Assembly: GCA_964449175.1 (NCBI GenBank)
Contig: CAYUYH010000086.1
Span: 1 to 10,079, forward strand
Source of the DNA: CAYUYH01 sp964449175
GTDB lineage: Bacteria; Planctomycetota; Phycisphaerae; SM23-33
Length of the DNA: 10,079 bases
Direction: 5' to 3'
In this document: one piece after another, positions 1 through 5,328 of the stretch
Numbering within the stretch: the stretch's first letter is position 1
Layout: every line of letters starts with the position of its first letter
Made by a program: the position numbers and the translations under genes
The notes under the pieces: model-generated
Databases searched by the model: none
What the model was told of the DNA's origin: nothing
What the model saw: only the letters and a program-made list of their open reading frames with translations

Positions 1-43
1 CCCTAGGCCGACAGTACTTGCTCGCGCCTGTGTGGTGGGCGTG

Positions 44-71
44 GCGCGGCGGGGCTCCTGCCCCACCGCGC
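44..71. repeat. REP-like hairpin, copy 1 (TCCT loop)
   Basis: A long GC-rich inverted repeat: GCGCGG, one mismatched C, GGGGC, a TCCT loop, GCCCC, a mismatched A, then CCGCGC. The stem has 11 paired bases and one C/A mismatch. No T-run follows on either strand, so an intrinsic terminator is not well supported. The core (GGCGG-R-GC, TCCT, GC-Y-C) matches a second hairpin at 1056-1081 with the same loop, and both are followed within a few bases by AACAG. I infer a dispersed REP-like intergenic repeat. Two copies are the only support. Confidence 0.55.
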
Positions 72-226
72 AACAGAACCCTATTGGGCAACCTATTCCT
101 ATTTGCTGAAGGCCCCAGCAACCCGCCAACTCATCAAGAGCGTCGCCAGCCAGCATCTCAACTATCGATTTGCGTTCGCCCTACCGGGGAGATATCATGT
201 CAGCATCACTTGGAAAGGGGCAGACC

Positions 227-730
227 GTGAAACGATGCTTGGTGTCCCTGGTTGCGGTGTTCTTGACGGGCGGGTGTACCCTCCACTTCCCGCTCGTGGG
301 CTCATTCACGCAGTCTAACGAAGTTTTTGACGGGGAAATAGCCCACAATATCTTCACGCCCGTCTCGGACGTGCGTGTGAAATCATATGTTGGCGGAGTC
401 ACCGGGCGCGGCTTTGCCCAGGTAACCCACATCCCTCGCAACTCGCTGAGCGGAGGGGCCGAGGTCAAGGGGCAGCGCGGGATCTTCGAGATCTCTTGTG
501 ACGATGGGCGCTTGATCAAAGGCACGTGGGTTGCCGACACGTTGACCAGTGGCTACGGGTGGGGGGAGGACCAGTACGGTAATCCTGTGCGGTTCACGTT
601 CGGGATGGAACGCAAAGAAGTCCCTCCAATGGTGCAGGCCGAGCTCGCCAGGGCGGCCAAAAGGCCGCCTTTGCCTCAAGCCAGTGCGTCGACAACACGG
701 CCCATTCTCACGCGGGAGGTACAAAGGTAG
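227..730 (+). CDS. Small predicted lipoprotein, function unknown
   Basis: The 167-residue product begins with a short basic segment (MKRC), a hydrophobic stretch and the lipobox LTGGC at residues 13-17. It should therefore be exported, cleaved and lipidated on Cys17. I chose the GTG at 227 because an AAGGGG Shine-Dalgarno-like run lies about 7 bases upstream and because this start gives a signal peptide of normal length. An ATG at 197 in the same frame would add ten polar residues and is the alternative. The mature part has no motif I can name. Around residues 85-125 a Gly-rich pattern with a Cys-Asp-Asp-Gly-Arg segment and a later Gly-x-Gly and Phe-Thr-Phe-Gly resembles small beta-rich envelope lipoproteins in general terms only. 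The C-terminal 30 residues are Pro/Ala/Arg-rich and probably disordered. Codon use is visibly less GC-biased than in the pyr and exporter genes, which could indicate a different origin. The gene stands alone, with a tRNA on the opposite strand after it. Confidence 0.7.
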   Translation: MKRCLVSLVAVFLTGGCTLHFPLVGSFTQSNEVFDGEIAHNIFTPVSDVRVKSYVGGVTGRGFAQVTHIPRNSLSGGAEVKGQRGIFEISCDDGRLIKGTWVADTLTSGYGWGEDQYGNPVRFTFGMERKEVPPMVQAELARAAKRPPLPQASASTTRPILTREVQR

Positions 731-767
731 TCCGGAGGGCGTGCACTCGCCGCAGGTCCGCTGTTGC

Positions 768-830
768 TTCGCCATGGCGAACAAGTCTGCCATAGCTCAC
801 CGCGGTGAGCGACGGCGGATGGCTTGCCAT
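768..830. repeat. Cluster of three perfect palindromes
   Basis: Three inverted repeats occur within 63 bases: TTCGCCATGGCGAA at 768-781 (14 bases, no loop), GCTCACCGCGGTGAGC at 795-810 (16 bases, no loop) and ATGGC-TT-GCCAT at 819-830. An outer TCCGC/GCGGA pair at about 757-761 and 815-819 could enclose the first two. The cluster lies between the end of the lipoprotein gene and the 3' end of the oppositely oriented tRNA gene. It could act as a two-way transcription stop or be a remnant of a repeat element. No T-rich tract follows the stems, so I do not call it a terminator. Confidence 0.5.
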
Positions 831-842
831 GAGCGAGTCGAA

Positions 843-915
843 TGGGCGCGACAGGATTCGAACCTATGACTTCTTCCTTGTAAGGGAAGCACTCTAGCCG
901 CTGAGTTACGCGCCC
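843..915 (-). tRNA. tRNA-Val (anticodon UAC)
   Basis: On the - strand the 73 bases fold into a complete cloverleaf. The acceptor stem is GGGCGCG with CGCGCCC, the D stem ACTC with GAGT, the anticodon stem CTTCC with GGAAG around the loop CTTACAA (anticodon TAC), and the T arm ATAGG, TTCGAAT, CCTGT. The variable loop is five bases and the discriminator base is A, as expected for valine. The anticodon UAC reads GUA/GUG codons. The CCA end is not encoded (the next bases read TTC), so a CCA-adding enzyme is required. Nothing in the arms looks degenerate, and the gene is probably functional. Confidence 0.96.
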
Positions 916-957
916 GCCCGTCAGCCCGGCCACCGGCCGACACCTTTCTGCATGCAT

Positions 958-986
958 ACGTTACGCCTCGCCGGCGATCTTGTCCA
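958..986 (-). promoter_or_regulatory. Candidate promoter for tRNA-Val
   Basis: On the - strand, TGGACA (5/6 to the sigma70 -35 consensus) is followed after exactly 17 bases by TAACGT. The latter matches the -10 consensus at the three most conserved positions (T1, A2, T6) only. A start site near 951 would give a leader of about 35 bases before the tRNA, containing a CGGCC/GGCCG stem near 926-938. The spacing is good but the -10 match is weak. Confidence 0.35.
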
Positions 987-1055
987 GCCCAACCGCTCCG
1001 CCGCCGCCCCGCTGGACCGTCAAATGACTAGGTACCCGCGAGCGCCCTCTACTGG

Positions 1056-1081
1056 GGTGGCGGAGCTCCTGCTCTGCCACC
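1056..1081. repeat. REP-like hairpin, copy 2 (TCCT loop)
   Basis: GGTGGCGGAGC pairs with GCTCTGCCACC around a TCCT loop, giving an 11-bp stem with one G-T wobble. It shares the GGCGG-R-GC core, the identical loop and a nearby AACAG tail with the hairpin at 44-71. The stem differs by substitutions that largely keep pairing. A diverged inverted partner may follow at about 1101-1123: read on the - strand it gives GGGGGCTCCCGTCCCGCC, with a CTCG/CGAG stem between the two copies. Inverted pairing of this sort is typical of bacterial REP/BIME elements. Confidence 0.55.
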
Positions 1082-1242
1082 TCGAAAACAGCCCGAGCCG
1101 CGGCGGGACGGGAGCCCCCCCGTGCTGAGATAGCGGCAATCGCCTGGTCACTTGCCCAGCGAGCGGACGGCGGCGAGGTCGAGCGTCCCCTTCGCGCCCC
1201 TGCCGCACCGCGCCGCCCGCAAGGCCGCGGGGCAATCGGCCC

Positions 1243-1271
1243 TTGCGATCGCGGCGGGCGGCGTGTATTAT
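1243..1271 (+). promoter_or_regulatory. Promoter of the pyrRBC operon
   Basis: TTGCGA (4/6 to the -35 consensus) lies exactly 17 bases before TATTAT (5/6 to the -10 consensus). The AT-rich -10 stands out in this GC-rich region. Transcription would start near 1278, leaving a leader of only about 20 bases before the pyrR ATG at 1299. That is too short for the PyrR-binding loop and antiterminator/terminator pair known from Bacillus pyr operons. Confidence 0.6.
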
Positions 1272-1298
1272 CTCCCGGACGTTACCCAGGCATCGCCC

Positions 1299-1832
1299 AT
1301 GAAGAGACTGCTCAGCGGAAGAGGAGTCCAACTCGCCCTGGACCGCCTGTCCAAGGCTGTGCTTTCGCATTTGCCCCCCGACGACCGCATCGCGGTGATC
1401 GGCATGCGCACGCGCGGGCAGACGCTGGCCGAGCGGCTTATCAAGCGTCTCCGCGCGCAGAAGCCGGCCCTGCGGATCGACCGCGGCGTGCTGGACATCA
1501 CCTTCTACCGCGACGACCTGGCAATGCGGCGCGGCGCGCCGGTCGTCCGCGCCACAGAGATCGACTTCGACCTCGACGGCGCGTGGGTGCTCCTGGTCGA
1601 CGACGTGATGCAGACCGGGCGGAGCATCCGCGCCGCACTCGACGCGATCATGGACTTCGGCCGGCCCAGGGTCATCCGCCTGGCCGTGCTCGTCGACCGC
1701 GGCGGGCGAGAACTGCCGATCGCGCCGGACTTCGTCGGCCGAAGCCTCCGCGCGCACAGCAGCGAGAGAATCCAGGTCAAGCTCAAGGAAAACGATGGCG
1801 AAGAAGGCGTCTTCATCGTCGCGACCGACTAA
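1299..1832 (+). CDS. pyrR: PyrR pyrimidine regulator / uracil phosphoribosyltransferase
   Basis: The 177-residue product has the length and layout of PyrR, a type I phosphoribosyltransferase. In many bacteria PyrR binds pyr mRNA in response to UMP/UTP, and it also converts uracil and PRPP to UMP. The PRPP-binding motif (LLVDDVMQTGRS) lies near residues 92-103. Other PyrR-typical segments are visible: the N-terminal RLSKAVL and IGMRTRG (about residues 20-40), LDITFYRDDL (about 65-75) and LVDRGGRELPI. I start at the internal ATG 1299, where homology begins and just after a good promoter; the longer frame from a TTG at 1152 adds a composition-driven extension. The ribosome binding site is weak (AGG at 1288-1290). 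The stop lies 38 bases inside pyrB, which implies translational coupling. No attenuator precedes the gene, so regulation may work at the level of translation, as reported for mycobacterial PyrR, or the protein may act mainly as a salvage enzyme; that is inference. Confidence 0.93.
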   Translation: MKRLLSGRGVQLALDRLSKAVLSHLPPDDRIAVIGMRTRGQTLAERLIKRLRAQKPALRIDRGVLDITFYRDDLAMRRGAPVVRATEIDFDLDGAWVLLVDDVMQTGRSIRAALDAIMDFGRPRVIRLAVLVDRGGRELPIAPDFVGRSLRAHSSERIQVKLKENDGEEGVFIVATD

Positions 1833-2781
1833 GCAAGCCGACCGGCCCGCCAAACCGTCCGTCTGGACGCGCAAGGATCTGGTCGGGCTGGACGAGCTGT
1901 CGGCCGAGGAGATCGTCCACATCCTCGACACGGCTGAGAGCTTCAAGGAGGTCTCCACTCGCTCGATCAAGAAGGTTCCGGCCCTTCGCGGCAAGGTGGT
2001 GGCGCTGCTGTTCTTCGAGGACAGCACTCGGACGCGGATGAGTTTCGAGCTGGCGGCGAGCCGGATGAGCGCCGACACGCTGCTGTTCTCGGCGAAGGGC
2101 AGCTCGGTGGCGAAGGGCGAGACGACGCTGGACACGGCGCGGAACATCGAGGCGATGGGCGTGGACATCTTCGTGATCCGCCACGGGCAGAGCGGCGCCC
2201 CGCACATGCTGGCCCGCAAGCTCACCGCGTCGGTCGTCAACGCCGGCGACGGCCAGCACGAGCACCCCACGCAGGCGTTGCTGGACATCTTCACGATCCG
2301 CCAGCGGCTGGGGAGGCTTGCGGGGCTGAAGGTCGCCATCGTCGGCGACATCGCGCACAGCCGCGTCGCCCGCAGCAACATCCTGGGGCTGGTCAAGCTG
2401 GGCGCGCAGGTCGTGGTGGTCGGCCCGCCGACGCTGGTGCCCTCAGCCGTGCGGGCGATGGGCTGCGAGATCGCCAACCATCTCGACGAGGTCCTCGGCG
2501 AGGTGGACGTGATAAACATGCTGCGGATTCAGTTCGAGCGGTTCAGCAGCAACCTGTTCCCCTCGGTCCGCGAGTACAGCCGGCTGTACGGCATGAACGG
2601 CGAGCGGCTGGGACGCTGCAAGAAGGGCGTGCTGATCATGCACCCCGGGCCGATCAACCGCGGCATGGAGCTTACCAGCGACGTGGCCGACGGGCCGAAT
2701 AGCTGCATCCTCCAGCAGGTGACCAACGGCCTGGCCATCCGCATGGCCGTGCTGTACCTCGTCAGCCAGGGCAGGGAATGA
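1795..2781 (+). CDS. pyrB: Aspartate carbamoyltransferase, catalytic subunit
   Basis: This 328-residue enzyme condenses carbamoyl phosphate with L-aspartate to form carbamoyl-aspartate, the committed step of UMP synthesis in the cytoplasm. Diagnostic motifs are intact: the carbamoyl-phosphate loop STRTR at 77-81, the mobile SSVAKGET loop at about 103-110, HPTQ at 157-160, VGDIAHSRVARSN at about 183-195, the aspartate-side R-x-Q at 244-246 and HPGPINRG at 283-290. The N-terminus carries about 20 extra polar residues ahead of the usual start of homology. The ATG at 1795 is supported by an AAGGA Shine-Dalgarno five bases upstream, inside the end of pyrR. No regulatory chain gene (pyrI) is present, so this looks like the type that works as a catalytic trimer or associates with a class I dihydroorotase, as known for Aquifex and Thermus. 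The coding sequence is complete. Confidence 0.96.
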   Translation: MAKKASSSSRPTKQADRPAKPSVWTRKDLVGLDELSAEEIVHILDTAESFKEVSTRSIKKVPALRGKVVALLFFEDSTRTRMSFELAASRMSADTLLFSAKGSSVAKGETTLDTARNIEAMGVDIFVIRHGQSGAPHMLARKLTASVVNAGDGQHEHPTQALLDIFTIRQRLGRLAGLKVAIVGDIAHSRVARSNILGLVKLGAQVVVVGPPTLVPSAVRAMGCEIANHLDEVLGEVDVINMLRIQFERFSSNLFPSVREYSRLYGMNGERLGRCKKGVLIMHPGPINRGMELTSDVADGPNSCILQQVTNGLAIRMAVLYLVSQGRE

Positions 2782-2807
2782 AGTAAACGTGGGTCTATCC
2801 ATTCATC

Positions 2808-3230
2808 ATGTCTGAATACCTAAGGGACAAGATTGTCTTCTTTCTAGGTGCGGGCGCATCTCGCTACTTGGGCTACCCCCTCATGGGCACGTTTCTGGAC
2901 GAGATGAAGACAGCGTTCGGGACGGGTGGCGGGAAACCGAGGACCAAGGCATTTGAAGCCTTGCTGCACTTTCGGGGAGAGCTGTCCAGAGTCCGCAACT
3001 ACGTGAACACCGACTTCGACAACATCGAGGCCCTCTACAGCGCTGCGGAGATGTACTGCATAGGGCGTGCGGAGGAGACCATCGACGTGGCCGGGGAGAC
3101 GATCACGCGCGACGAGCTATTCACGGAGCTGCATGCCAATGGTAACCTGATCTGCAATGACGGGGGCATGGAGAGCGCTACCGTGACGGATATCCAGCGG
3201 TTTGTCTCTATGTTCGGCGTGCACGTGTAG
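2808..3230 (+). CDS. Short SIR2-like protein, probably truncated
   Basis: The 140-residue product opens with a Rossmann-type nucleotide-binding start, KIVFFLGAGAS (residues 8-18), followed by a G-Y-P segment and an amphipathic helix (22-33). This is the usual N-terminus of SIR2-like NAD-binding domains, including those in bacterial antiphage proteins. DFDNIEALYS at 69-78 matches the place where such proteins carry a conserved N-I-E segment. Family members normally run to 300 residues or more, with NAD-site residues well past position 140, so this one lacks most of the domain. From about residue 105 onward I recognise nothing. Base composition is visibly lower in GC than pyrB and pyrC on either side, which suggests transfer. 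The ribosome binding site is poor (GTGGG about 15 bases upstream). It starts 26 bases after pyrB and ends about 28 bases before the first hairpin of the transposase element. It is probably a remnant cut by that element; a genuine short protein cannot be excluded. Confidence 0.55.
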   Translation: MSEYLRDKIVFFLGAGASRYLGYPLMGTFLDEMKTAFGTGGGKPRTKAFEALLHFRGELSRVRNYVNTDFDNIEALYSAAEMYCIGRAEETIDVAGETITRDELFTELHANGNLICNDGGMESATVTDIQRFVSMFGVHV

Positions 3231-3279
3231 GAGAGGGAGGCTGACCCGTGAATGCTAGGCCCGGAGGGCCGGAAGAAGA

Positions 3280-3302
3280 TAGCCGGGGGCGTGAGCCCCC
3301 GG
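3280..3302 (+). repeat. Left copy of the large REP hairpin
   Basis: TAG precedes an 8-bp perfect stem, CCGGGGGC with GCCCCCGG, around a GTGA loop. Its reverse complement reappears at 3843-3865 with one difference in the 23 bases (loop GTGA here, GTAA when the right copy is read on the - strand). Confidence 0.75.
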
Positions 3303-3325
3303 AAATGGATGCGCATAACCACGCA

Positions 3326-3346
3326 AGCCCCAAAGGGGCGACAGAG
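3326..3346 (+). repeat. Left copy of the small REP hairpin
   Basis: A GCCCC-AAA-GGGGC hairpin with the tail GACAGAG, ending five bases before the transposase ATG. The inverted copy at 3800-3820 differs at one base of 21 (GGCAGAG tail). It lies next to the likely ribosome binding site (GAGG, 3344-3347), so its folding could limit transposase translation. Confidence 0.75.
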
Positions 3347-3351
3347 GCGCG

Positions 3352-3798
3352 ATGTCACACAGGGCACTGTACTACCACATAGTCTTCGCCACCAAGCAGC
3401 GCCGGCCGCTATTAAGGGGCGAGGCCCTTGCCAGAACGTGCCAATACCTGGGCGGCATTGCCCGCAAACTGGACGGGCAGATCCTCCTGGGCGGCGGCAT
3501 GCCTGATCACATCCATATCGCCGCCGCCATCCCAGCCACGACGGCTGTGGCCGACTTCGTAAGGCTGATCAAGACAAACTCCTCGGCCTGGATTCACCAG
3601 GAGCTGCCGGGGCTGCGCGAGTTCGCTTGGCAGGATGGCTATTCGGCGTTCAGCGTCTCCCCCTCGGTATTGGCGCAGGTCATGCGATACATCGAAGGCC
3701 AAGCCGAGCATCATCGGGAGATGAGCTTCCAGGAAGAGCTGGTGGCCCTGCTGGAAAAGCATGGCGTCGAGTACGACGAGCGGTATATTTGGACATGA
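3352..3798 (+). CDS. IS200/REP-associated Y1 (HUH) transposase
   Basis: The 148-residue protein belongs to the Y1 transposase family (IS200/IS605 TnpA and REP-associated tyrosine transposases). These cut and rejoin single-stranded DNA through a 5'-phosphotyrosine link. The order of features is canonical: the opening strand YYHIVFATK (7-15), the metal-binding HUH motif His53-Ile54-His55 within PDHIHI, an F-x-W-Q-x-G-Y block (91-97), and the helix VMRYIEGQ carrying the presumed nucleophile Tyr113, followed by His120/His121 of the HH pair. The C-terminal HGVEYDERYIW is typical of this subgroup. Its length is normal and no frameshift is seen, so it may be active. No tnpB partner is present. The gene sits centrally between inverted hairpin sets, and weak GAGG four bases before the ATG is the only ribosome binding site. 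Confidence 0.9.
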   Translation: MSHRALYYHIVFATKQRRPLLRGEALARTCQYLGGIARKLDGQILLGGGMPDHIHIAAAIPATTAVADFVRLIKTNSSAWIHQELPGLREFAWQDGYSAFSVSPSVLAQVMRYIEGQAEHHREMSFQEELVALLEKHGVEYDERYIWT

Positions 3799-3799
3799 A

Positions 3800-3820
3800 C
3801 TCTGCCGCCCCTTTGGGGCT
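3800..3820 (-). repeat. Right (inverted) copy of the small REP hairpin
   Basis: Read on the - strand this is AGCCCCAAAGGGGCGGCAGAG, 20 of 21 bases identical to the left copy at 3326-3346. It begins one base after the transposase stop codon. The mirror placement immediately outside the gene on both sides suggests these are the inner recognition hairpins of the element. Confidence 0.75.
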
Positions 3821-3842
3821 CGGACCTTTGGCGGCCCGGGCA

Positions 3843-3865
3843 CCGGGGGCTTACGCCCCCGGCTA
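3843..3865 (-). repeat. Right (inverted) copy of the large REP hairpin
   Basis: An 8-bp perfect stem, CCGGGGGC with GCCCCCGG, followed by CTA. On the - strand it matches 22 of 23 bases of the left copy at 3280-3302. The single change is in the loop, leaving the stem intact. Confidence 0.75.
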
Positions 3866-3869
3866 CAAT

Positions 3870-3889
3870 CTGATCGCCCCTTCGGGGCT
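3870..3889 (-). repeat. Diverged third copy of the small hairpin
   Basis: Read on the - strand this is AGCCCCGAAGGGGCGATCAG, a GCCCC-GAA-GGGGC hairpin with a tail resembling the GACAGAG tail of the small REP hairpins. It is the outermost hairpin on the right, about 60 bases before the pyrC start. Confidence 0.6.
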
Positions 3890-3947
3890 CACAGCAGGCG
3901 GATACGATGACGAACGGCAGAGCCGTGCCGGGTGACAGAGCAACTGA

Positions 3948-5219
3948 ATGAACGACATCCTGATCAAGAACGGGCGGGTGGTTGATCCGGCTAGCGGACG
4001 GGACGAGCAGGCCGACGTCGCCATCGCCAAGGGCAAGATCGCCCGCGTCGGCAAGGTGACCGGCTCGGCCCGCCAGACCATCGACGCGAAGGGCAGGATC
4101 GTCTGCCCCGGGCTGATCGACCTGCACGTCCACTGCCGCGAGCCCGGCCACGAGGACGAAGAGACCATCGCCACCGCGGCGGCCGCTGCCGTCGCCGGCG
4201 GGTTCACGACCATCCTGGCCATGCCCAACACCCACCCGCCGATGGACAACGAGACGGCCATGCAGTACGTCCTCCAGCGCGCCGCCGAGGCCGACCTCGC
4301 CCGCGTGCTGCCGGTCGGCTGCATATCCAAGAACCGCGAGGGCAAGGAGCTTTCCGAGATGGGCATGATGCTGGCCGCCGGCGCGGTCGCCTTCAGCGAC
4401 GACGGCGACGGCGTGGCCGGCACGTCGCTGATGCAGCGTGCCCTTCAATACGCCGGCATGCTCTCCGTGCCGCTGATGCAGCACTGCCAGGAGGGCGACC
4501 TTGCCGGCGGGTCGATGAACAGCGGCGCGGTGGCGGTGCGGCTGGGGCTGGGCGGCATACCCGCCTCGGCCGAGCAGATCATGCTGCGTCGCGACCTGGA
4601 GCTTGTCGAGCGGATCGGCGCCCGCTACCACGTGCAGCACGTGACCACGGCCGGCAGCGTGGAGCTGATCCGCGCGGCTAAGGCAGCCGACCTGCCCGTG
4701 ACGGCCGAGGCCACGCCTCACCACCTGCTGCTGACCGACGCGGCGTGCAGCGGCTACGACCCGAACTACAAGATCAACCCGCCGCTTCGCTCAGCCGCGG
4801 ACGTGGAGGCGCTGCGCGCGGGCGTGGCCGACGGGACGATCGACTGCCTCGCCACCGACCACGCCCCCCACACCCAGGAGGAAAAGGAGCTGGAGTTCGC
4901 GCTGGCGGCTTTCGGCATCATCGCCCTGGACTGCGCGGTCGGCCTATACGCCAAGGCGCTCGTCCAGTCGAAGGTAATGGACTGGCCGACGATGATCGAG
5001 CGGATGACCGTCGCCCCGGCCCGGGCGATCAACCGCCCGCTCGGCACGCTGGCCGTCGGGGCCGACGCCGACGTGACCATCATCGATCCCAAGGCACGCT
5101 GGACCGTGGACACCCGCAAGTTCCGCTCGCGCAGCCGAAACTGCCCCTACGACGGGTGGCGACTCGTCGGCCGACCCGTCGCGACAATCGTCAACGGCCA
5201 GGTCAAGTTCGCCCTCTGA
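3948..5219 (+). CDS. pyrC: Dihydroorotase, class I
   Basis: This 423-residue zinc amidohydrolase cyclises carbamoyl-aspartate to dihydroorotate, the third step of UMP synthesis. The TIM-barrel metal site is complete: H-x-H at 60-62 in HVHCREPG (Arg64 for substrate), Asp151/Asp152 in the FSDDGDG segment in the position of the bridging Asp of class I enzymes, His179, His231 in VQHVT, and the catalytic Asp304 with His308 in ATDHAPH. The substrate loop MPNT lies at 92-95 and the INPPLR segment at 276-281. Length and the C-terminal beta-sandwich piece (PLGTLAVGADADV onward) are normal for class I. The start at 3948 gives the standard opening (DILIKNGRVVDP). The ribosome binding site is weak (GGGTGA about 15 bases upstream). 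The gene belongs with pyrB but is separated from it by the SIR2-like ORF and the transposase element. It must therefore be transcribed through several strong hairpins or from a promoter I cannot identify. Confidence 0.96.
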   Translation: MNDILIKNGRVVDPASGRDEQADVAIAKGKIARVGKVTGSARQTIDAKGRIVCPGLIDLHVHCREPGHEDEETIATAAAAAVAGGFTTILAMPNTHPPMDNETAMQYVLQRAAEADLARVLPVGCISKNREGKELSEMGMMLAAGAVAFSDDGDGVAGTSLMQRALQYAGMLSVPLMQHCQEGDLAGGSMNSGAVAVRLGLGGIPASAEQIMLRRDLELVERIGARYHVQHVTTAGSVELIRAAKAADLPVTAEATPHHLLLTDAACSGYDPNYKINPPLRSAADVEALRAGVADGTIDCLATDHAPHTQEEKELEFALAAFGIIALDCAVGLYAKALVQSKVMDWPTMIERMTVAPARAINRPLGTLAVGADADVTIIDPKARWTVDTRKFRSRSRNCPYDGWRLVGRPVATIVNGQVKFAL

Positions 5220-5286
5220 CCGCCCCGCGCCCCCGTCCGCACCAGGGCCGCGAATGCGCCGAGACACCCGATAGGCCAATACCAAG

Positions 5287-5311
5287 AAGCCCCTCGCACC
5301 GCGCGGGGCTT
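5287..5311. terminator. Hairpin between convergent units
   Basis: AAGCCCC (5287-5293) pairs with GGGGCTT (5305-5311) around an 11-base GC-rich loop that could itself pair partly. It lies in the 109-base gap between pyrC on the + strand and the adenylating-enzyme gene on the - strand. The - strand continuation after the stem (CTTCTTGGTATTGG) is moderately T-rich, while the + strand continuation is not. It may therefore serve mainly the leftward operon or act bidirectionally. Confidence 0.5.
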
Positions 5312-5328
5312 GCCCCTCCGCGCGGCGG

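Larger units (their letters stand above)
916..1298. other. Intergenic region between tRNA-Val and pyrR
   Basis: This 383-base non-coding stretch separates the leftward tRNA from the rightward pyrR. It holds a candidate tRNA promoter (958-986), the REP-like hairpin at 1056-1081, a probable degenerate inverted partner at about 1101-1123, and the pyrR promoter (1243-1271). The reading frames that cross it are open only because of high GC content. I see no convincing small gene, no pyr attenuator and no riboswitch in it. Confidence 0.6.
3258..3906 (+). mobile_element. IS200/REP-type element with inverted hairpin sets
   Basis: The single-gene element consists of a Y1 transposase with hairpin arrays on both sides. 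Left side: GGCCC-GGA-GGGCC (3258-3270), CCGGGGGC-GTGA-GCCCCCGG (3283-3302) and GCCCC-AAA-GGGGC (3327-3339). Right side: GCCCC-TTT-GGGGC (3807-3819), CCGGGGGC-TTAC-GCCCCCGG (3843-3862) and GCCCC-TTC-GGGGC (3876-3888). The right set is the left set in reverse complement and mirror order. Y1 enzymes recognise subterminal hairpins in single-stranded DNA rather than terminal inverted repeats, which fits this layout. The exact ends cannot be fixed from one copy; I bound the element by the outermost hairpins plus a few bases on the right. It sits between pyrB and pyrC. Confidence 0.7.

Noticed and set aside
44..71. Intrinsic terminator
   Set aside because: The stem is strong, but no T-run follows on either strand and the same loop recurs in another intergenic site, which fits a repeat better.
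676..957. A 93-codon - strand frame covering the tRNA
   Set aside because: It is the familiar spurious translation of a tRNA gene and its flanks; the cloverleaf is complete.
1152..1298. N-terminal extension of PyrR from a TTG codon
   Set aside because: The extension overlaps the predicted promoter, has no family similarity, and the ATG at 1299 gives the normal PyrR length.
1272..1298. PyrR-type attenuator or pyrimidine-sensing leader
   Set aside because: Only about 20 bases lie between the predicted transcript start and the ATG, with no terminator/antiterminator pair.
1020..2519. A 499-codon open frame on the - strand opposite pyrR/pyrB
   Set aside because: It is antisense to two clearly homologous genes, and its composition (Arg, Ala, Ser, Thr rich without motifs) is that of a high-GC shadow frame.
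3258..3906. CRISPR-like array formed by the GC-rich repeats
   Set aside because: The repeats are inverted, differ in kind and flank a transposase; there are no regularly spaced direct repeats or unique spacers.
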